A DNA stretch of 11,816 nt, from positions 47,262 to 59,077 of the forward strand of contig NW_003131869.1 in assembly GCF_000003605.2 (NCBI RefSeq), read 5' to 3'. Under the pieces are notes generated by a model that was given only the letters and a program-made list of their open reading frames with translations, did not search any database and had not been told where the DNA came from. How positions within the stretch are numbered: position 1 is the first letter of the stretch; the number at the start of each line of letters is the position of its first letter. The position numbers and the translations under genes were made by a program. The stretch comes from Saccoglossus kowalevskii (Eukaryota; Hemichordata; Enteropneusta; Harrimaniidae). Below, in pieces: positions 1-7,963 of this stretch.

Positions 1-300
1 TAGTACAAAGATGCTCTAGGACAATGTACAAACCTAATTAGTTTGGGGTAAAAATCTGTTCATATTAATTCCCTAATAAGCATAATAATTCATAATTTTT
101 TGGTTCTAATCACATTTCAATTAAACTTGGAGACATAGATTTTCTGTTACATTGCGCAGACCTCATTAGTTTTACACTCAAATCTGGTCATATTAATTTT
201 CTGATTTGCATAATTAGTTTTCAGCTAAGTAATTTCGAATTATATTTAATGTGTCTCCAATACTCTCAGCACATGGGAGTTCTTTCTAAGCTTTCTTTGA
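1..300 (-). repeat. Family A compound AT-rich repeat, left copy (inverted relative to the right copy)
   Basis: Read on the - strand, this stretch starts with a head module near 270-300, GAAAGCTTAGAAAGAACTCC followed by a TGTGCTGA-like stretch. Two diverged units follow, each with a gcaaat/cataat-ttag core and the words AATATGCA-like, CTAATTAGG and GAGCATCT. The same head and the same units occur on the + strand at 10100-11115. The cores near 73 and 199 are about 126 bp apart. There is no coding potential. It is a dispersed repeat lying in the intron or flank upstream of the first visible IMMP1L exon. Confidence 0.7.
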
Positions 301-715
301 TTTTAAATGTGGTATCTTGGACATGCTTTGTCAGTTTTCATTCAAATTAGCATATACTTTATACATGTTAGGATACATGTCCATGACATTTTGTTTCAAA
401 ATCGGATCAAGGATGGCCAATTGACAGCCATCTGACTTTTTGGCCTTACTACTATATTTCCAAGATTTATGTACCATTTTCATTTGTATTTGGCACATAC
501 ATCATACATGTCACTGTGTTTCATAATCTGATCAAAGATGGCCGAATAACGGCTATTTTTATTTGTGGCCATATTAATATATCTCTGTCACCCATGTATC
601 ATATTCATTGTCATAAATGGATACATGTACATGTCAATTCAATTTGCAATTTGATCAAACTTGGCCGACTAATGGCCATCTTGTTTGCTTAAAATGTGAT
701 AACTTGGTCATGCTT
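300..715 (+). repeat. Family B tandem repeat, left copy, about 124-bp period
   Basis: The core GATCAAAGATGGCC, followed by a short inverted echo of GGCC, recurs at 405, 530 and 653, a spacing of 125 and 123 bp. A flanking word, ttaaaatgtg-ataacttggtcatgcttt, occurs near 303 and again near 690. The same family appears in the opposite orientation at 9361-9775. Nothing here looks coding. I read it as a dispersed minisatellite-like repeat. Confidence 0.7.
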
Positions 716-748
716 TCACTTGTGATCTATGTTTTTCTTTGCCATGTC

Positions 749-869
749 TTAAACCGGAGGGGTCGTCACGCAACACATGTTCGAATTTGATGTAAATAAA
801 CAATCTGTTGTATACGCCACTTGGGACTCAAGTTTCAAGGACATGCCCACGACAACTCTTCCACTTTAA
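749..869. mobile_element. TTAA-flanked MITE, copy 1
   Basis: The element begins and ends with TTAA (749-752 and 866-869). It shares the words GTCGTCACGCA near the left end, GTTGTATACG in the middle and ACGACAAC...CTTTAA at the right end with 8709-8822. The similarity runs over the whole length in the same orientation. TTAA target duplications are typical of piggyBac-type elements, so this is probably a non-autonomous piggyBac-like MITE. The terminal repeats of this copy are more worn than those of copy 2. Confidence 0.6.
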
Positions 870-982
870 TATGACGAGCAAAAAGAGAACTTTCCAAAAA
901 TTAACGGGGACTGTATCATTTTCAATTACTTGTGTTACTCTGTGAATGATATTCAGTATTTTTATTTTTTATTTCATCATAG

Positions 983-1106
983 AGGTGACATTGTGATTGC
1001 TAAGTCACCTACCAACCATGAAGAGTTTGTTTGTAAAAGAGTAATAGCTATGGCTGGAGATGAAGTATGTCGAGACCCTACTGCTTGGAGAAAGTCGTAT
1101 GAATAT
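983..1106 (+). CDS. IMMP1L: IMMP1L exon with catalytic lysine: mitochondrial inner membrane protease subunit 1 (partial)
   Basis: This exon encodes part of the S26-family signal peptidase that removes inner-membrane/intermembrane-space sorting signals from mitochondrial proteins, working with subunit 2 (IMMP2L). The translation runs RGDIVIAKSPT...FVCKRVIAMAGDE...SYEY and matches the vertebrate protein closely from the RGD block onward. The lysine of the CKRVI box is the expected general base of the Ser/Lys dyad. The acceptor is TTTATTTCATCATAG at 982, so the first Arg codon is split. The donor is GTGCGT at 1107, chosen because it alone joins ...SYEY to VPLGHVW of the next exon in frame. The serine-bearing exon (SMEPT-like box) is not visible in 1-982 and must lie upstream. 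An in-frame reading before 983 is intron. Confidence 0.93.
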
Positions 1107-1541
1107 GTGCGTAAAACTTAATAATCAATAAGTCACACTTTGTTAAAATGTTATGAGATGGTGATCAAGACCAGAATATAGTTATTTTTTACGAGTACTT
1201 ACAGGTCCACGTCTGACTGATTTTTCGAGCTTATTGTGTCAGATCAGTTTGAATTCTGCTCATGCTTGTCTGAAGCTGAGCCTTTAGATTGTATCTTATT
1301 GGTCCTCCTCTGCATCTGCTGTACCTCAATTTAGAAAGTTTAATAACCACCTGTTGTTTTCTATAGCACATGGTAGCTTTGATTCAGCTTTAAATTCTAC
1401 CACGCAACTCCAAAACATTAATTTTCTGCACATACCTTATCAAGTAATCCCTAACAATGGATTCAAAAGTGATGATGCAACAACCAGAGCCAAAGATTAT
1501 ACGAGAGAGGTCATCAATGTTACATCATATTTATTTATTAG

Positions 1542-1652
1542 GTTCCATTGGGTCATGTATGGTTGGAAGGTGATAATACTGTAAATTCCACTGATTCTAG
1601 AAAATATGGACCAGTGCCATATGCACTTCTACGAGGAAAAGTTTTTTTTAAG
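1542..1652 (+). CDS. IMMP1L: IMMP1L exon, WLEGDN box region of the inner membrane protease
   Basis: The 37 codons begin [12 protein letters not shown], continue through [11 protein letters not shown] and end in RGKVFFK. The GHVWLEGDN and DSRKYGPVP blocks are the conserved C-terminal motifs of type I signal peptidases that build the substrate-binding core. The acceptor is TTTATTTATTAG at 1541 and the donor is AAG/GTTAGT at 1653. Both introns are phase 0. The intron before it is 435 bp (1107-1541) and holds no other coding sequence that I can support. A reading frame starting near 1354 runs into this exon in the wrong frame and is not real. Confidence 0.94.
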
Positions 1653-1674
1653 GTTAGTACATTCAGTGTCCTTA

Positions 1675-1696
1675 TATGTTAACTTAAGTTAACATA
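1675..1696. repeat. Perfect 22-bp palindrome in IMMP1L intron
   Basis: The stretch reads TATGTTAACTT followed directly by its reverse complement, centred between 1685 and 1686. It contains two GTTAAC sites and one CTTAAG. It lies 22 bp downstream of the donor at 1653. It could extrude as a zero-loop hairpin or be a binding site for a dimeric protein. Chance is also possible in AT-rich DNA. Confidence 0.9.
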
Positions 1697-1964
1697 CTCT
1701 ACCATCACATAAAGACCCTGAACACTGAGCACTGAGCACCATTGACTTAGATCACAATACCTCCACTGAAAGGAGTCAAACTCATCAATGAGCTACCGGT
1801 ACACCTCATCAGCACATTCATTCTGAAAGTACATTGACCTACATAAACCCAAATGCCAATAAAAACACTTTCTGGTAATAAAATATGTCAGTTAAACATT
1901 TTCCCATCTCGTTTTTTTTTTTAAAAAGTGTTTGGTTGGATTTTCAAATAAAAAATAAAGAAAC

Positions 1965-2760
1965 GCAAAAATAAACAAGCAGCCTATCGGCTGAGATAGC
2001 TCCGCTGTTAGCAATGCACATTTCAATTAAAGAACTGAAGACATCATTAGAAAATGAACAATATGTATAATATCAAAGCAATTGGACTTGCTGTTTTTAA
2101 CAAGAAGTCGAAAATATCACTTTCTACCAAAAATGACAAAAATATTCACCAAAATTAGAGAATTGAAGATATCATTACGAAATGAACAAATCTGAGAAAG
2201 GTCTACATGTAGTATCTATATATGTAATATCAAAGCAATTGAATTTTTGGTTTTTAACAAGAAGTCGTAAATATCACTTTTTACCAAAAATGACAAAAAT
2301 ATTCACCAAAATTAGAGAATTGAAGATATCATCACAAAATGAACAAATCTGAGAGAGGTCCACATGTAGTACCTATATATGTAATATCAAAGCAATCGGA
2401 CTTACAGTTTTTAACAAGAAGTCGAAAATATCACTTTTTACCAAAAATGACAAAAATATTCACCAAAATTAGAGAATTGAAGATATCACAAAATGAACAA
2501 ATTTGTTCATTTCATGATGATATCTTTAATTCTTTAATTTTGATGAATATTTTTGTCATTTTTGGTAAAAAGTGATATTTTCGACTTCTTGTTGAAAACC
2601 GCAAGTCCAATTGCTTTGATATTACATTTATATAGGTACTACATGTGGACCTCTCTCAGATTTGTTCATTTCATGATGATATCTTCTGTTCTTTAATTGT
2701 CATGTGCATTGCTAACAGCGGAGCTATCTCAGCCAACAGGCTGCTTGTTATTTTGGTAAC
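1965..2760. mobile_element. Fold-back element with tandem 157-bp subunits
   Basis: The ends are inverted repeats: AACAAGCAGCC at 1974 and GGCTGCTTGTT ending at 2749. The match continues inward through GCTGAGATAGCTCCGCTG and GCAATGCACAT, and more weakly outward through CAAAATA and TTTTGGTAA. The left arm holds direct subunits anchored on AATTGAAGAT at 2161, 2319 and 2475, a period of 158 and 156 bp. A first, shortened unit starts near 2033. The arms meet at an 18-bp palindrome, ATGAACAAA/TTTGTTCAT (2493-2510), and the right arm is one unit long. There is no transposase. The reading frame at 2339-2575 is just this repeat. I could not define a target duplication. It sits in the second visible IMMP1L intron. 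Confidence 0.8.
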
Positions 2761-2768
2761 ATGACATT

Positions 2769-3085
2769 TTGGTGTGCTCGGTCAATCAGGGGTCATATGG
2801 TTATTTCCAGTATTTTATTCCACTAAGAAATCATTACCAACCTGCAAAAATTCACATATTTAATGAAGAAAGTAATTACAGAAATATAATTAAACTTTTA
2901 GGTAAATTTCTGCATAAATCATTCATTTTAGGAAATGAGCTTTCTTTGGATATACTGCCTTGACTCTTTTTTTTCTATTTTTTACATTTTCTTACTTTGC
3001 TATTATTTTAATCACTTATATATTTATTGTTGTAAACCAATAGAAAATTTGAACTTCTAAGGATGCAATAAAGTTATTATTATTA
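2769..3085 (+). mobile_element. Probable LINE 3' end: C-terminal ORF remnant, AATAAA and (TTA)n tail
   Basis: A reading frame closes at 2961-2963. Its last part, IIKLLGKFLHKSF, resembles the C-terminal helix seen in many CR1/L2/jockey-type reverse transcriptase ORFs (pattern: small residues, then KFL-y-aF). It is followed by a T-rich untranslated stretch, then AATAAA at 3067-3072 and TTATTATTATTA at 3074-3085, the simple-repeat tail typical of such LINEs. Only the end would be present, as expected for 5'-truncated copies. The element lies in the IMMP1L intron in sense orientation. The family assignment rests on pattern memory, not alignment. Confidence 0.45.
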
Positions 3086-3340
3086 GTATGGTTAAAATTA
3101 TGGAATTGTTTACTAGCTAAGTGGGAATAACAAAACATGTCAAGAATTTCAAACTGTTCCCAAAATGTCACTTTAGTCACCAGAGAAAATGGCCTTGGGG
3201 GAAAATAGTGAGCCACAGTCCCACGGTAAAACTGACAAATGGTGTTCCCCCTATGCCCTGCCAATATGTTGATGATATCACATTGAAATTGGCAAACTTT
3301 AATGTGTAGTAGTGACTTTAATTATTATTGTATTTTGCAG

Positions 3341-3409
3341 ATTTGGCCATTAAATGATTTAGGTTTTCTCAAGTCTTGCCCACAGGATATCAGTAAAAAG
3401 ATTAGATGA
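3341..3409 (+). CDS. IMMP1L: IMMP1L terminal exon with stop codon
   Basis: The exon starts after ATTTTGCAG (acceptor at 3340) and encodes IWPLNDLGFLKSCPQDISKK, then IR and a TGA at 3407-3409. The IWPL-D-GFL block is the conserved end of IMMP1L and joins in frame to ...GKVFFK of the previous exon. The last dozen residues differ from the vertebrate tail, which is the least conserved part of the family. The three visible exons together give about 100 residues, roughly the last 60% of a protein that is about 166 residues long in mammals. The intron before it is 1688 bp (1653-3340) and is mostly transposon sequence. Confidence 0.93.
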   Translation: MWPLNDLGFLKSCPQDISKKIR

Positions 3410-4440
3410 TGCAGACATGGTCACTTAGTGAAGGGAACTACAACATATATCAGATGGATGTTGTTGTCATTGCATGTAGCTATCGAGAATCCTGAGAACT
3501 ATAGTAGAAAGGGATCATTAACAATCTTTAAATAAGAACACTGTATCTTCACATCTGTCTGAGAGATACATATACATACTTAATTTAAGACATATGATGT
3601 ACACAGGATGCTGACAAACATGCAATAGCCATTCATTCATAGTGTTATTCAAGATTTTGTAATATTTAATAATATTATTGCTTAAAAAATATTGGATAGT
3701 TATTCTGCATACATGATAAATATTGATAATAAAGGATGCCTTGTTTTTACTGATGCCATATGTAATGTTTGTCCCATGATGTGATTATTACTCATACTCA
3801 TGGACAATACTTCCATTTTAAATAAAATAGGTAATTTATAAACGAATTGTTATATTTATTATTCACCTTGATTATTTATGAACCTATTATATTTTTTTTT
3901 GCTGCAGATAGCTTGCCATCCCTGTATCTTGTGTTTTGTTTGTTTAAATGTACCTCTGCTCAAAGGTTGTATGCCGTAATGGCTAAGTCAGTGAAATGGT
4001 GATGAAAATATAAAATCAAATAGAATGAATGAAAAACAAATAATTAAATATGTTGCTTTGTTATATTGTGTGCAGTTTTACTTCAGTGAACTTTTATTTC
4101 ACTTTTCAAATATTGTACTTAATAGTTAAACTGATGCATATTACTTGTGTAATTGAAATATTATGGTTGTCCTAAACAAGACTGTACTTGCATATAAAAG
4201 CACTACCGATATTTACTATAGGGTTTTATTGCTGATTTATCATGTGAAACACAGGAGCCAACCCTGCGAATTGGAATGTGGCCAGGCTCTTAGGTCTGTC
4301 AGTGATTTCAAATTATAGAAACCTTTTCAACCCAATGAAGAGTAATTGACCATGGTCAAGGAAGGCTGATCTGCATAGAGTCACCCACATAGGATGGGTA
4401 GGTATGCTAGTATAGATACTTGTTTTATAAATAAACCAAC
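3410..4440 (+). other. IMMP1L 3' untranslated region and AT-rich intergenic DNA
   Basis: There is no supportable reading frame on either strand. The first part is presumably the IMMP1L 3' UTR. The remainder is AT-rich with homopolymer and TAT/ATT runs and looks non-coding. I see nothing further. Confidence 0.6.
3728..3733 (+). promoter_or_regulatory. Candidate poly(A) signal for IMMP1L
   Basis: AATAAA lies 319 bp after the IMMP1L stop, and a GT/T-rich stretch (cttgtttttactg, then aatgtttgt) follows within 50 bp, as expected of a cleavage site. A second AATAAA at 3821-3826 is the main alternative. Confidence 0.5.
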
Positions 4441-4444
4441 AAAC

Positions 4445-4513
4445 TTAGGGTTGCAGTTTACGTCAGCAAATCTAACGTGTGACTGTTACTATAGGGCAGA
4501 TTAGCAACCCTAA
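4445..4513. repeat. Inverted repeat TTAGGGTTGC ... GCAACCCTAA
   Basis: The perfect 10-bp arms at 4445-4454 and 4504-4513 enclose 49 bp. This could be a very small MITE, a hairpin or coincidence. The flanks show no convincing target duplication. Confidence 0.5.
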
Positions 4514-4736
4514 AGAAGATGGTATAATATAGCAATGAACAATGCAAGTTTATTACCATATTAAACAGATATGAGCTGCACCAAGAACTACATTGCAGGC
4601 ATGGGTAGATGATAATACTGATACTACTGATAGTAGAACCTGTGTAAATAAGAGACTTGACATTATATATAGTGTTGATAAACTACAGACACTGCTCGGT
4701 AACAGTGTTTGAGAAATAATCACTTCCCAAGATTAA

Positions 4737-4802
4737 TTGTTTTGGATCCACAGTGTAAGGGGCTGGGTAGTATGTCAAAACAAGGGCAAAATCTAGGTCG
4801 CC
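4737..4802 (-). pseudogene. DIRS-like pol relic: DLFA-type block
   Basis: The - strand translation GDLDFALVLTY...APYTVDPKQ follows the pattern D-L-F-A-T...LP-YVSP-PDP that comes after RNase H in DIRS-type retroelements. It lies downstream, in the - strand sense, of the RNase H-like fragment at 4908-5404, in the expected order. Stops and frame changes separate it from that fragment, so it cannot be translated as one protein. Below about 4730 I no longer recognise the element, and I did not find a tyrosine recombinase. Confidence 0.45.
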
Positions 4803-4907
4803 ACAAACAGGCTAAGGTTTGCGGGATTAGTTAGTGATTGTCTGTCTATCGGGTACAAGATGATAGTGGATCATGGAGGTGTTATGTGATTTCCAAAAAC
4901 CCAGCCT

Positions 4908-5404
4908 TTAGTACATGGCCCAGGGCCAAAGTAGCCCAGAGGCTTTGGTAAAGTGTAGTGGTATAGGTTTGAGTAAAGTAAGCATCATCACATTGGCTCC
5001 CACTTGAAAAACCAAATACTGAGGAGAATGAAAGCATTTAGACAAGGGTTCTAGCTGACACAGTTTGTCCACCAATAAAGATAGCAGAAATGGGGTCCAT
5101 CCTTGGCTACAATAGTGTGTCAGAGTCGTATTGGTTGACATTGACAGTTTTCTGAAGAATTACTAACAGGAACGGGGAAATGTTTACACCCCTCGCTTCT
5201 CCCAGGTGATGACAAAATGTGTATCTGATGCATCCACTTGGAACAACAGAGGCATTGGTACTCTGGCTGCAAGGTAATCTGGATATCACTGCCACCTAAG
5301 GGATTCCATGCACCTGTGATGGTTGGACAGTATGATCTAGGAAATCTCCTTGTGGGACACATATGCCCAACAGAAGTGGATAAACAGGTCTGAGCCAAAG
5401 GCAA
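4908..5404 (-). pseudogene. DIRS-like pol relic: RNase H-like region, frameshifted
   Basis: Several - strand frames must be combined to follow the homology. The fragments are GIPLGGSD (about 5290-5310), VDASDT (5220-5237), STNTTLTHYCSQG (about 5100-5138) and VGANVMMLTLLKPIP (about 4955-5000). They correspond in order to parts of the DIRS RNase H region: the G-PL block, the TDAS-GWG box, the TDNTT-YI-KQGG box, and the P-G--NV-AD-LSR-NPLP end. Key residues are lost (TDNTT reads STNTT, AD reads MM), and frameshifts and stops occur, so this is a dead copy. The region 5405-5884 should be the same element but is too decayed for me to place. Confidence 0.55.
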
Positions 5405-5884
5405 TATTTGGAACTAGACCTGTCACCGTCAAAAATGAACCCACTATAATCATCAAGTGGTGTGGCATGGTAGTTCTCCGCCATTAGATGAGATGCAAAT
5501 TGGGCGATCTTGCATCATTTCTCTGATAATCCAAACCTAGCTTTTCACTCGATTGCTAATGGGAAAGCCAGTAATCGATGCAAGAATATACACTAGAGTA
5601 GTGGACACAACAAAAGGTTCTGGGACACTGCCTTTTCAACTCTAAACCCTTGAGAAATGTTAGTTTGGGTGGTTTAAAGATATGTGTAAATGAATGTGCT
5701 GCAGATCCAGCATTGCTGGAAATACATTTAGGATCTTGCTCTGCTGGATGAACTACTGTTATCTTGAAATCTGCCCCTATTGTGCACCACTATGCTCAAA
5801 GGTATAGACCTGGTTGGTACTGGTAATAATTTGTTGACATAGTGCCCTCTATACAGACCCATATATACCCAAATTGTCCTTTCT

Positions 5885-6289
5885 GGTGTTTTTAGCTCTG
5901 CTGTCGACAAAGTCGATGACGTTGAGCTCTTCATATTACTGATTGTCCAGCATCTGTAGTCTGTCGTCAACTTTTTACATTTTTGTCTCCTTCAAAACCG
6001 TTAAACCAAATGCTTTCATATTTGCAACATAGATTCTTGGGGTAGTCCTGTCAGATTTGTTCATTTTGTGATGATATCCTCAATTATCTAATTTTGATGA
6101 ATATTTTTGTCATTTTTGGTAAGTGATATTTTTTCAAATTCTTGTTAACAGCTACTTCGATTGCTTTGATACTATACATATTGTTCATTTTCTAATGATA
6201 TCTTCAGTTCTCAAATTGGAACTGTGCATTGCTAACAGCGGAGCTATCTCAGCCAAGAGGCTGCTTGTAAATGTAATTTGTTTTGGTAA
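5885..6289 (+). mobile_element. Chimeric repeat: unknown repeat joined to the right arm of the fold-back family
   Basis: The segment from 6052 to 6289 matches the right arm of the element at 1965-2760: CAGATTTGTTCATTT, a run with TGTCATTTTTGGTAA, and the terminal GCATTGCTAACAGCGGAGCT ... GGCTGCTTGT. It also shares TTTTGGTAA at 6281-6289. The left inverted end is missing. Instead, 5885-6050 is a different sequence with a small hairpin (TCGAC AAA GTCGA near 5905) and no sign of the 157-bp units. It interrupts the DIRS-like relic between its connection and RNase H parts, so it appears to be a later insertion. Reading frames across 5728-5970 and 6123-6326 are repeat sequence, not genes. Confidence 0.65.
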
Positions 6290-6329
6290 GCTGATTGAAG
6301 CTATGGATCTCATGCAGCATATTTAGCAT

Positions 6330-6486
6330 GTGTGAAATACATTGTTTGCTGGATTGGCTCCAGATCTGCTCTATTAAACCTGCTCTGTATTTGAAAGAGT
6401 TGACCACAATGTTATCTACTCCCCTGATGTGCCTATGCATGCTAGTGAAACCTTGTAATTGTGTGGACAAAATCCTGTCAGTGCAA
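6330..6486 (-). pseudogene. DIRS-like pol relic: connection between RT and RNase H
   Basis: The - strand frame reading DRILSTQLQGFTSMHRH continues for about 35 more codons. It lies directly downstream of the reverse transcriptase fragment, one frame away. Its start resembles the helix (kI--L---FL) that follows the LG[IL] motif in DIRS-type polymerases. The evidence is mainly position and order, since the sequence match alone is weak. The chimeric repeat at 5885-6289 ends it. Confidence 0.35.
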
Positions 6487-6834
6487 GCCTAACTCGTTTA
6501 GTTGAGGGATCTGGCAAGCATTCCATAGTCCCTGTGCAAGTCCATCAAATGAATCACTGACCCATGTCCAATTCAAGGGCTCCTCTTGTGAACGTTGGTG
6601 GAGGAGCCATTCATTGATGTATGGGAACATATAGAAGCCCTTGTGTGAAGTTGAACTCTTACAACCTGGAACGCATTCATTTTGAACTGATAACCCATAC
6701 TTTCGATTACAACCCCCCAGAGGTTGACAATGAATCAAAGATATGCCCATCACTGGTATCAGGTCTCCTGCCTTGGAAACAAGAATCAGATTAGTGTAGA
6801 AAATAAGATCTTTGCTGGCTGCCCTGCATGACAA
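6478..6834 (-). pseudogene. DIRS-like reverse transcriptase fragment (decayed)
   Basis: This 118-codon - strand frame carries two recognisable RT blocks. Residues 12-28, FYTNLILVSKAGDLIPV, match the GFYSRLFLVPK-GG-RPV block at the start of the RT fingers. Residues 72-78, YINEWLL, stand where DIRS and related elements have Y-DDWLL. They are followed by a region ending in LNELGL (residues 111-116), where the KS-L-P---l-fLG motif is expected. Catalytic aspartates are lost (YxDD reads YINE), and the stretch between the two blocks is far shorter than in a working RT, which indicates an internal deletion. RT enzymes copy the element's RNA, and this copy could not. An alternative is another YxDD retroelement. 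The W after the DD box and the downstream order favour DIRS. Confidence 0.6.
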
Positions 6835-6855
6835 AAATCATTAGCCCACAGCTCC

Positions 6856-6987
6856 TTATTCCAAGAGGAACAATAAACCACATAGTAAGAGATGACAACA
6901 TTTGCGACCACATGAATTACATTCAATGTAAAGATCATTGTTATGAAGATAACATTGGCAACCAATACACTTAGCTTTCCAAGTTGC
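6856..6987 (-). pseudogene. Short Cys-rich reading frame, zinc-finger-like
   Basis: A 43-codon stretch between two stops contains CIGCQC, ten residues, then CNSCGRKCCH and a further C. The spacing, C-x2-C ... C-x2-C-x3-C, is that of a metal-binding finger. There is no Met start. A possible splice acceptor (CTGCTGTGTAG) sits exactly at its 5' end. It lies 22 bp upstream of the RT-like fragment on the same strand, so it may be the zinc-binding part of the same retroelement. A C-terminal finger of a DNA transposase (for example piggyBac type) or a chance frame are alternatives. Confidence 0.3.
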
Positions 6988-7542
6988 CTACACAGCAGAC
7001 TTCATTCCTGTTGAAGACAAGAAGAAGGCAACTAAACACCATCAATCATCTAGATAGATAATACTTAAATCTCAAAATGATGTGGTTCAAATATTTTGTT
7101 CATCAAAACCACAACTAGATGCAAATTCAGTGTAGTTATTGGCACACACAACGGCAAATATAGAAATAATCTAGCCAAAAGTAAACTTATCTTTTATCTA
7201 CCCAGAAGCACACTGATGCATTTCCTATTAATAGAGAGAGGTGTCATCCGGTATTGGGCAAATTAACAAATGTACAAAAGCCTCACGAATAGGGATTGAC
7301 CAGCAATGAATCCAATTTGAAAGTAATATTACATAGAAATATTAGTATTTACTATCATGTTTATTTAGAAGTATTAAAATAGTTTGACTTTATTAACATC
7401 CACTTAAAGTTCATCAAAAATATGTTTACCCAAATATTCTATACTTACAGAGTTGAAGAAATACTATGGTTTTCATAAATCTGGAATGTTATAATACATA
7501 AATATTTTACAACATTCAAAAGGGCTATTGAGTATGTGGCAT

Positions 7543-7585
7543 AGACCAATCACAGACCAATCACCAGTGTACAGCAATATAAATA
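7543..7585 (+). promoter_or_regulatory. Tandem CCAAT boxes followed by a TATA box
   Basis: The 11-mer AGACCAATCAC occurs twice in perfect tandem (7543-7553, 7554-7564), and TATAAATA follows at 7578-7585. CCAAT is normally found 60-100 bp upstream of a start site, so this spacing is tight. No gene model starts downstream: the first ATGs give very short frames. This could be a promoter of a non-coding RNA or of a lost element, or chance in AT-rich DNA. Confidence 0.25.
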
Positions 7586-7943
7586 GATGTTTCATGCATT
7601 CTGAGTACATAAGATTTGTAGAAAGTTCCCTGAGCTCTCTCTGAATATTTTGATGTTAGCTTGAGTAGTGATTTTAGTGAACAGTATGTCATATTTAATA
7701 GTTTAACAATCATACTAAGCAAGTTTTGGATAACAAAGGAAATAACACCTGTTTTTCTTTTGAATGGATCAAACAAAGAAACCTGCATTCCAGTTGCCAG
7801 GAGATAAGGGGCTAATCTGCACTGGCTCAGAAGGTTGTAAATGATTAGCTAGTTTGAATTTGCATAACAATACTGACAATGAACGTGCATTCAACGCCAC
7901 AAGTTTTTGGTTTTTTTAGCCGGGGATAAGGGCAGTACCTACA

Positions 7944-7963
7944 TTGGGGATTACATTCCCCAA
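7944..7963. repeat. Small hairpin TTGGGGA ... TCCCCAA
   Basis: Perfect 7-bp arms enclose the 6-nt loop TTACAT. It stands out because it is GC-richer than the surrounding DNA. No associated gene or T-tract is seen. Confidence 0.5.

Noticed and set aside
779-790. GTTCGAATT as a tRNA B box
   Set aside because: No A box, cloverleaf or T-run terminator around it. It lies within the TTAA MITE.
930-982. Upstream in-frame Met extending the first IMMP1L exon
   Set aside because: The T-rich tract and TCATCATAG acceptor mark intron. The residues before RGD are T/F-rich and unlike the family.
1354-1584. Open frame on the + strand across the IMMP1L exon
   Set aside because: It overlaps the exon at 1542-1652 in the wrong frame and matches no family. 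The exon frame gives [11 protein letters not shown].
2339-2575. 78-codon frame in the fold-back element
   Set aside because: It spans two repeat units and the central palindrome, so it is repeat-derived and not a gene.
3016-3309. Overlapping frames on both strands before the last IMMP1L exon
   Set aside because: Intronic, mutually overlapping, with no recognisable motif.
6330-6470. HIRGVDNIV read as the end of an RNase H (GKxNxxAD-LSR) motif
   Set aside because: Its place between RT and RNase H fragments means it is more likely the connection region. A better NV..L match occurs later, at about 4955-5000.
7764-7844. 26-codon frame starting MDQTKKPAFQ
   Set aside because: Short, preceded by an in-frame stop, with no similarity known to me. 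Part of it lies in a weakly repeated GATAAGGGG word.
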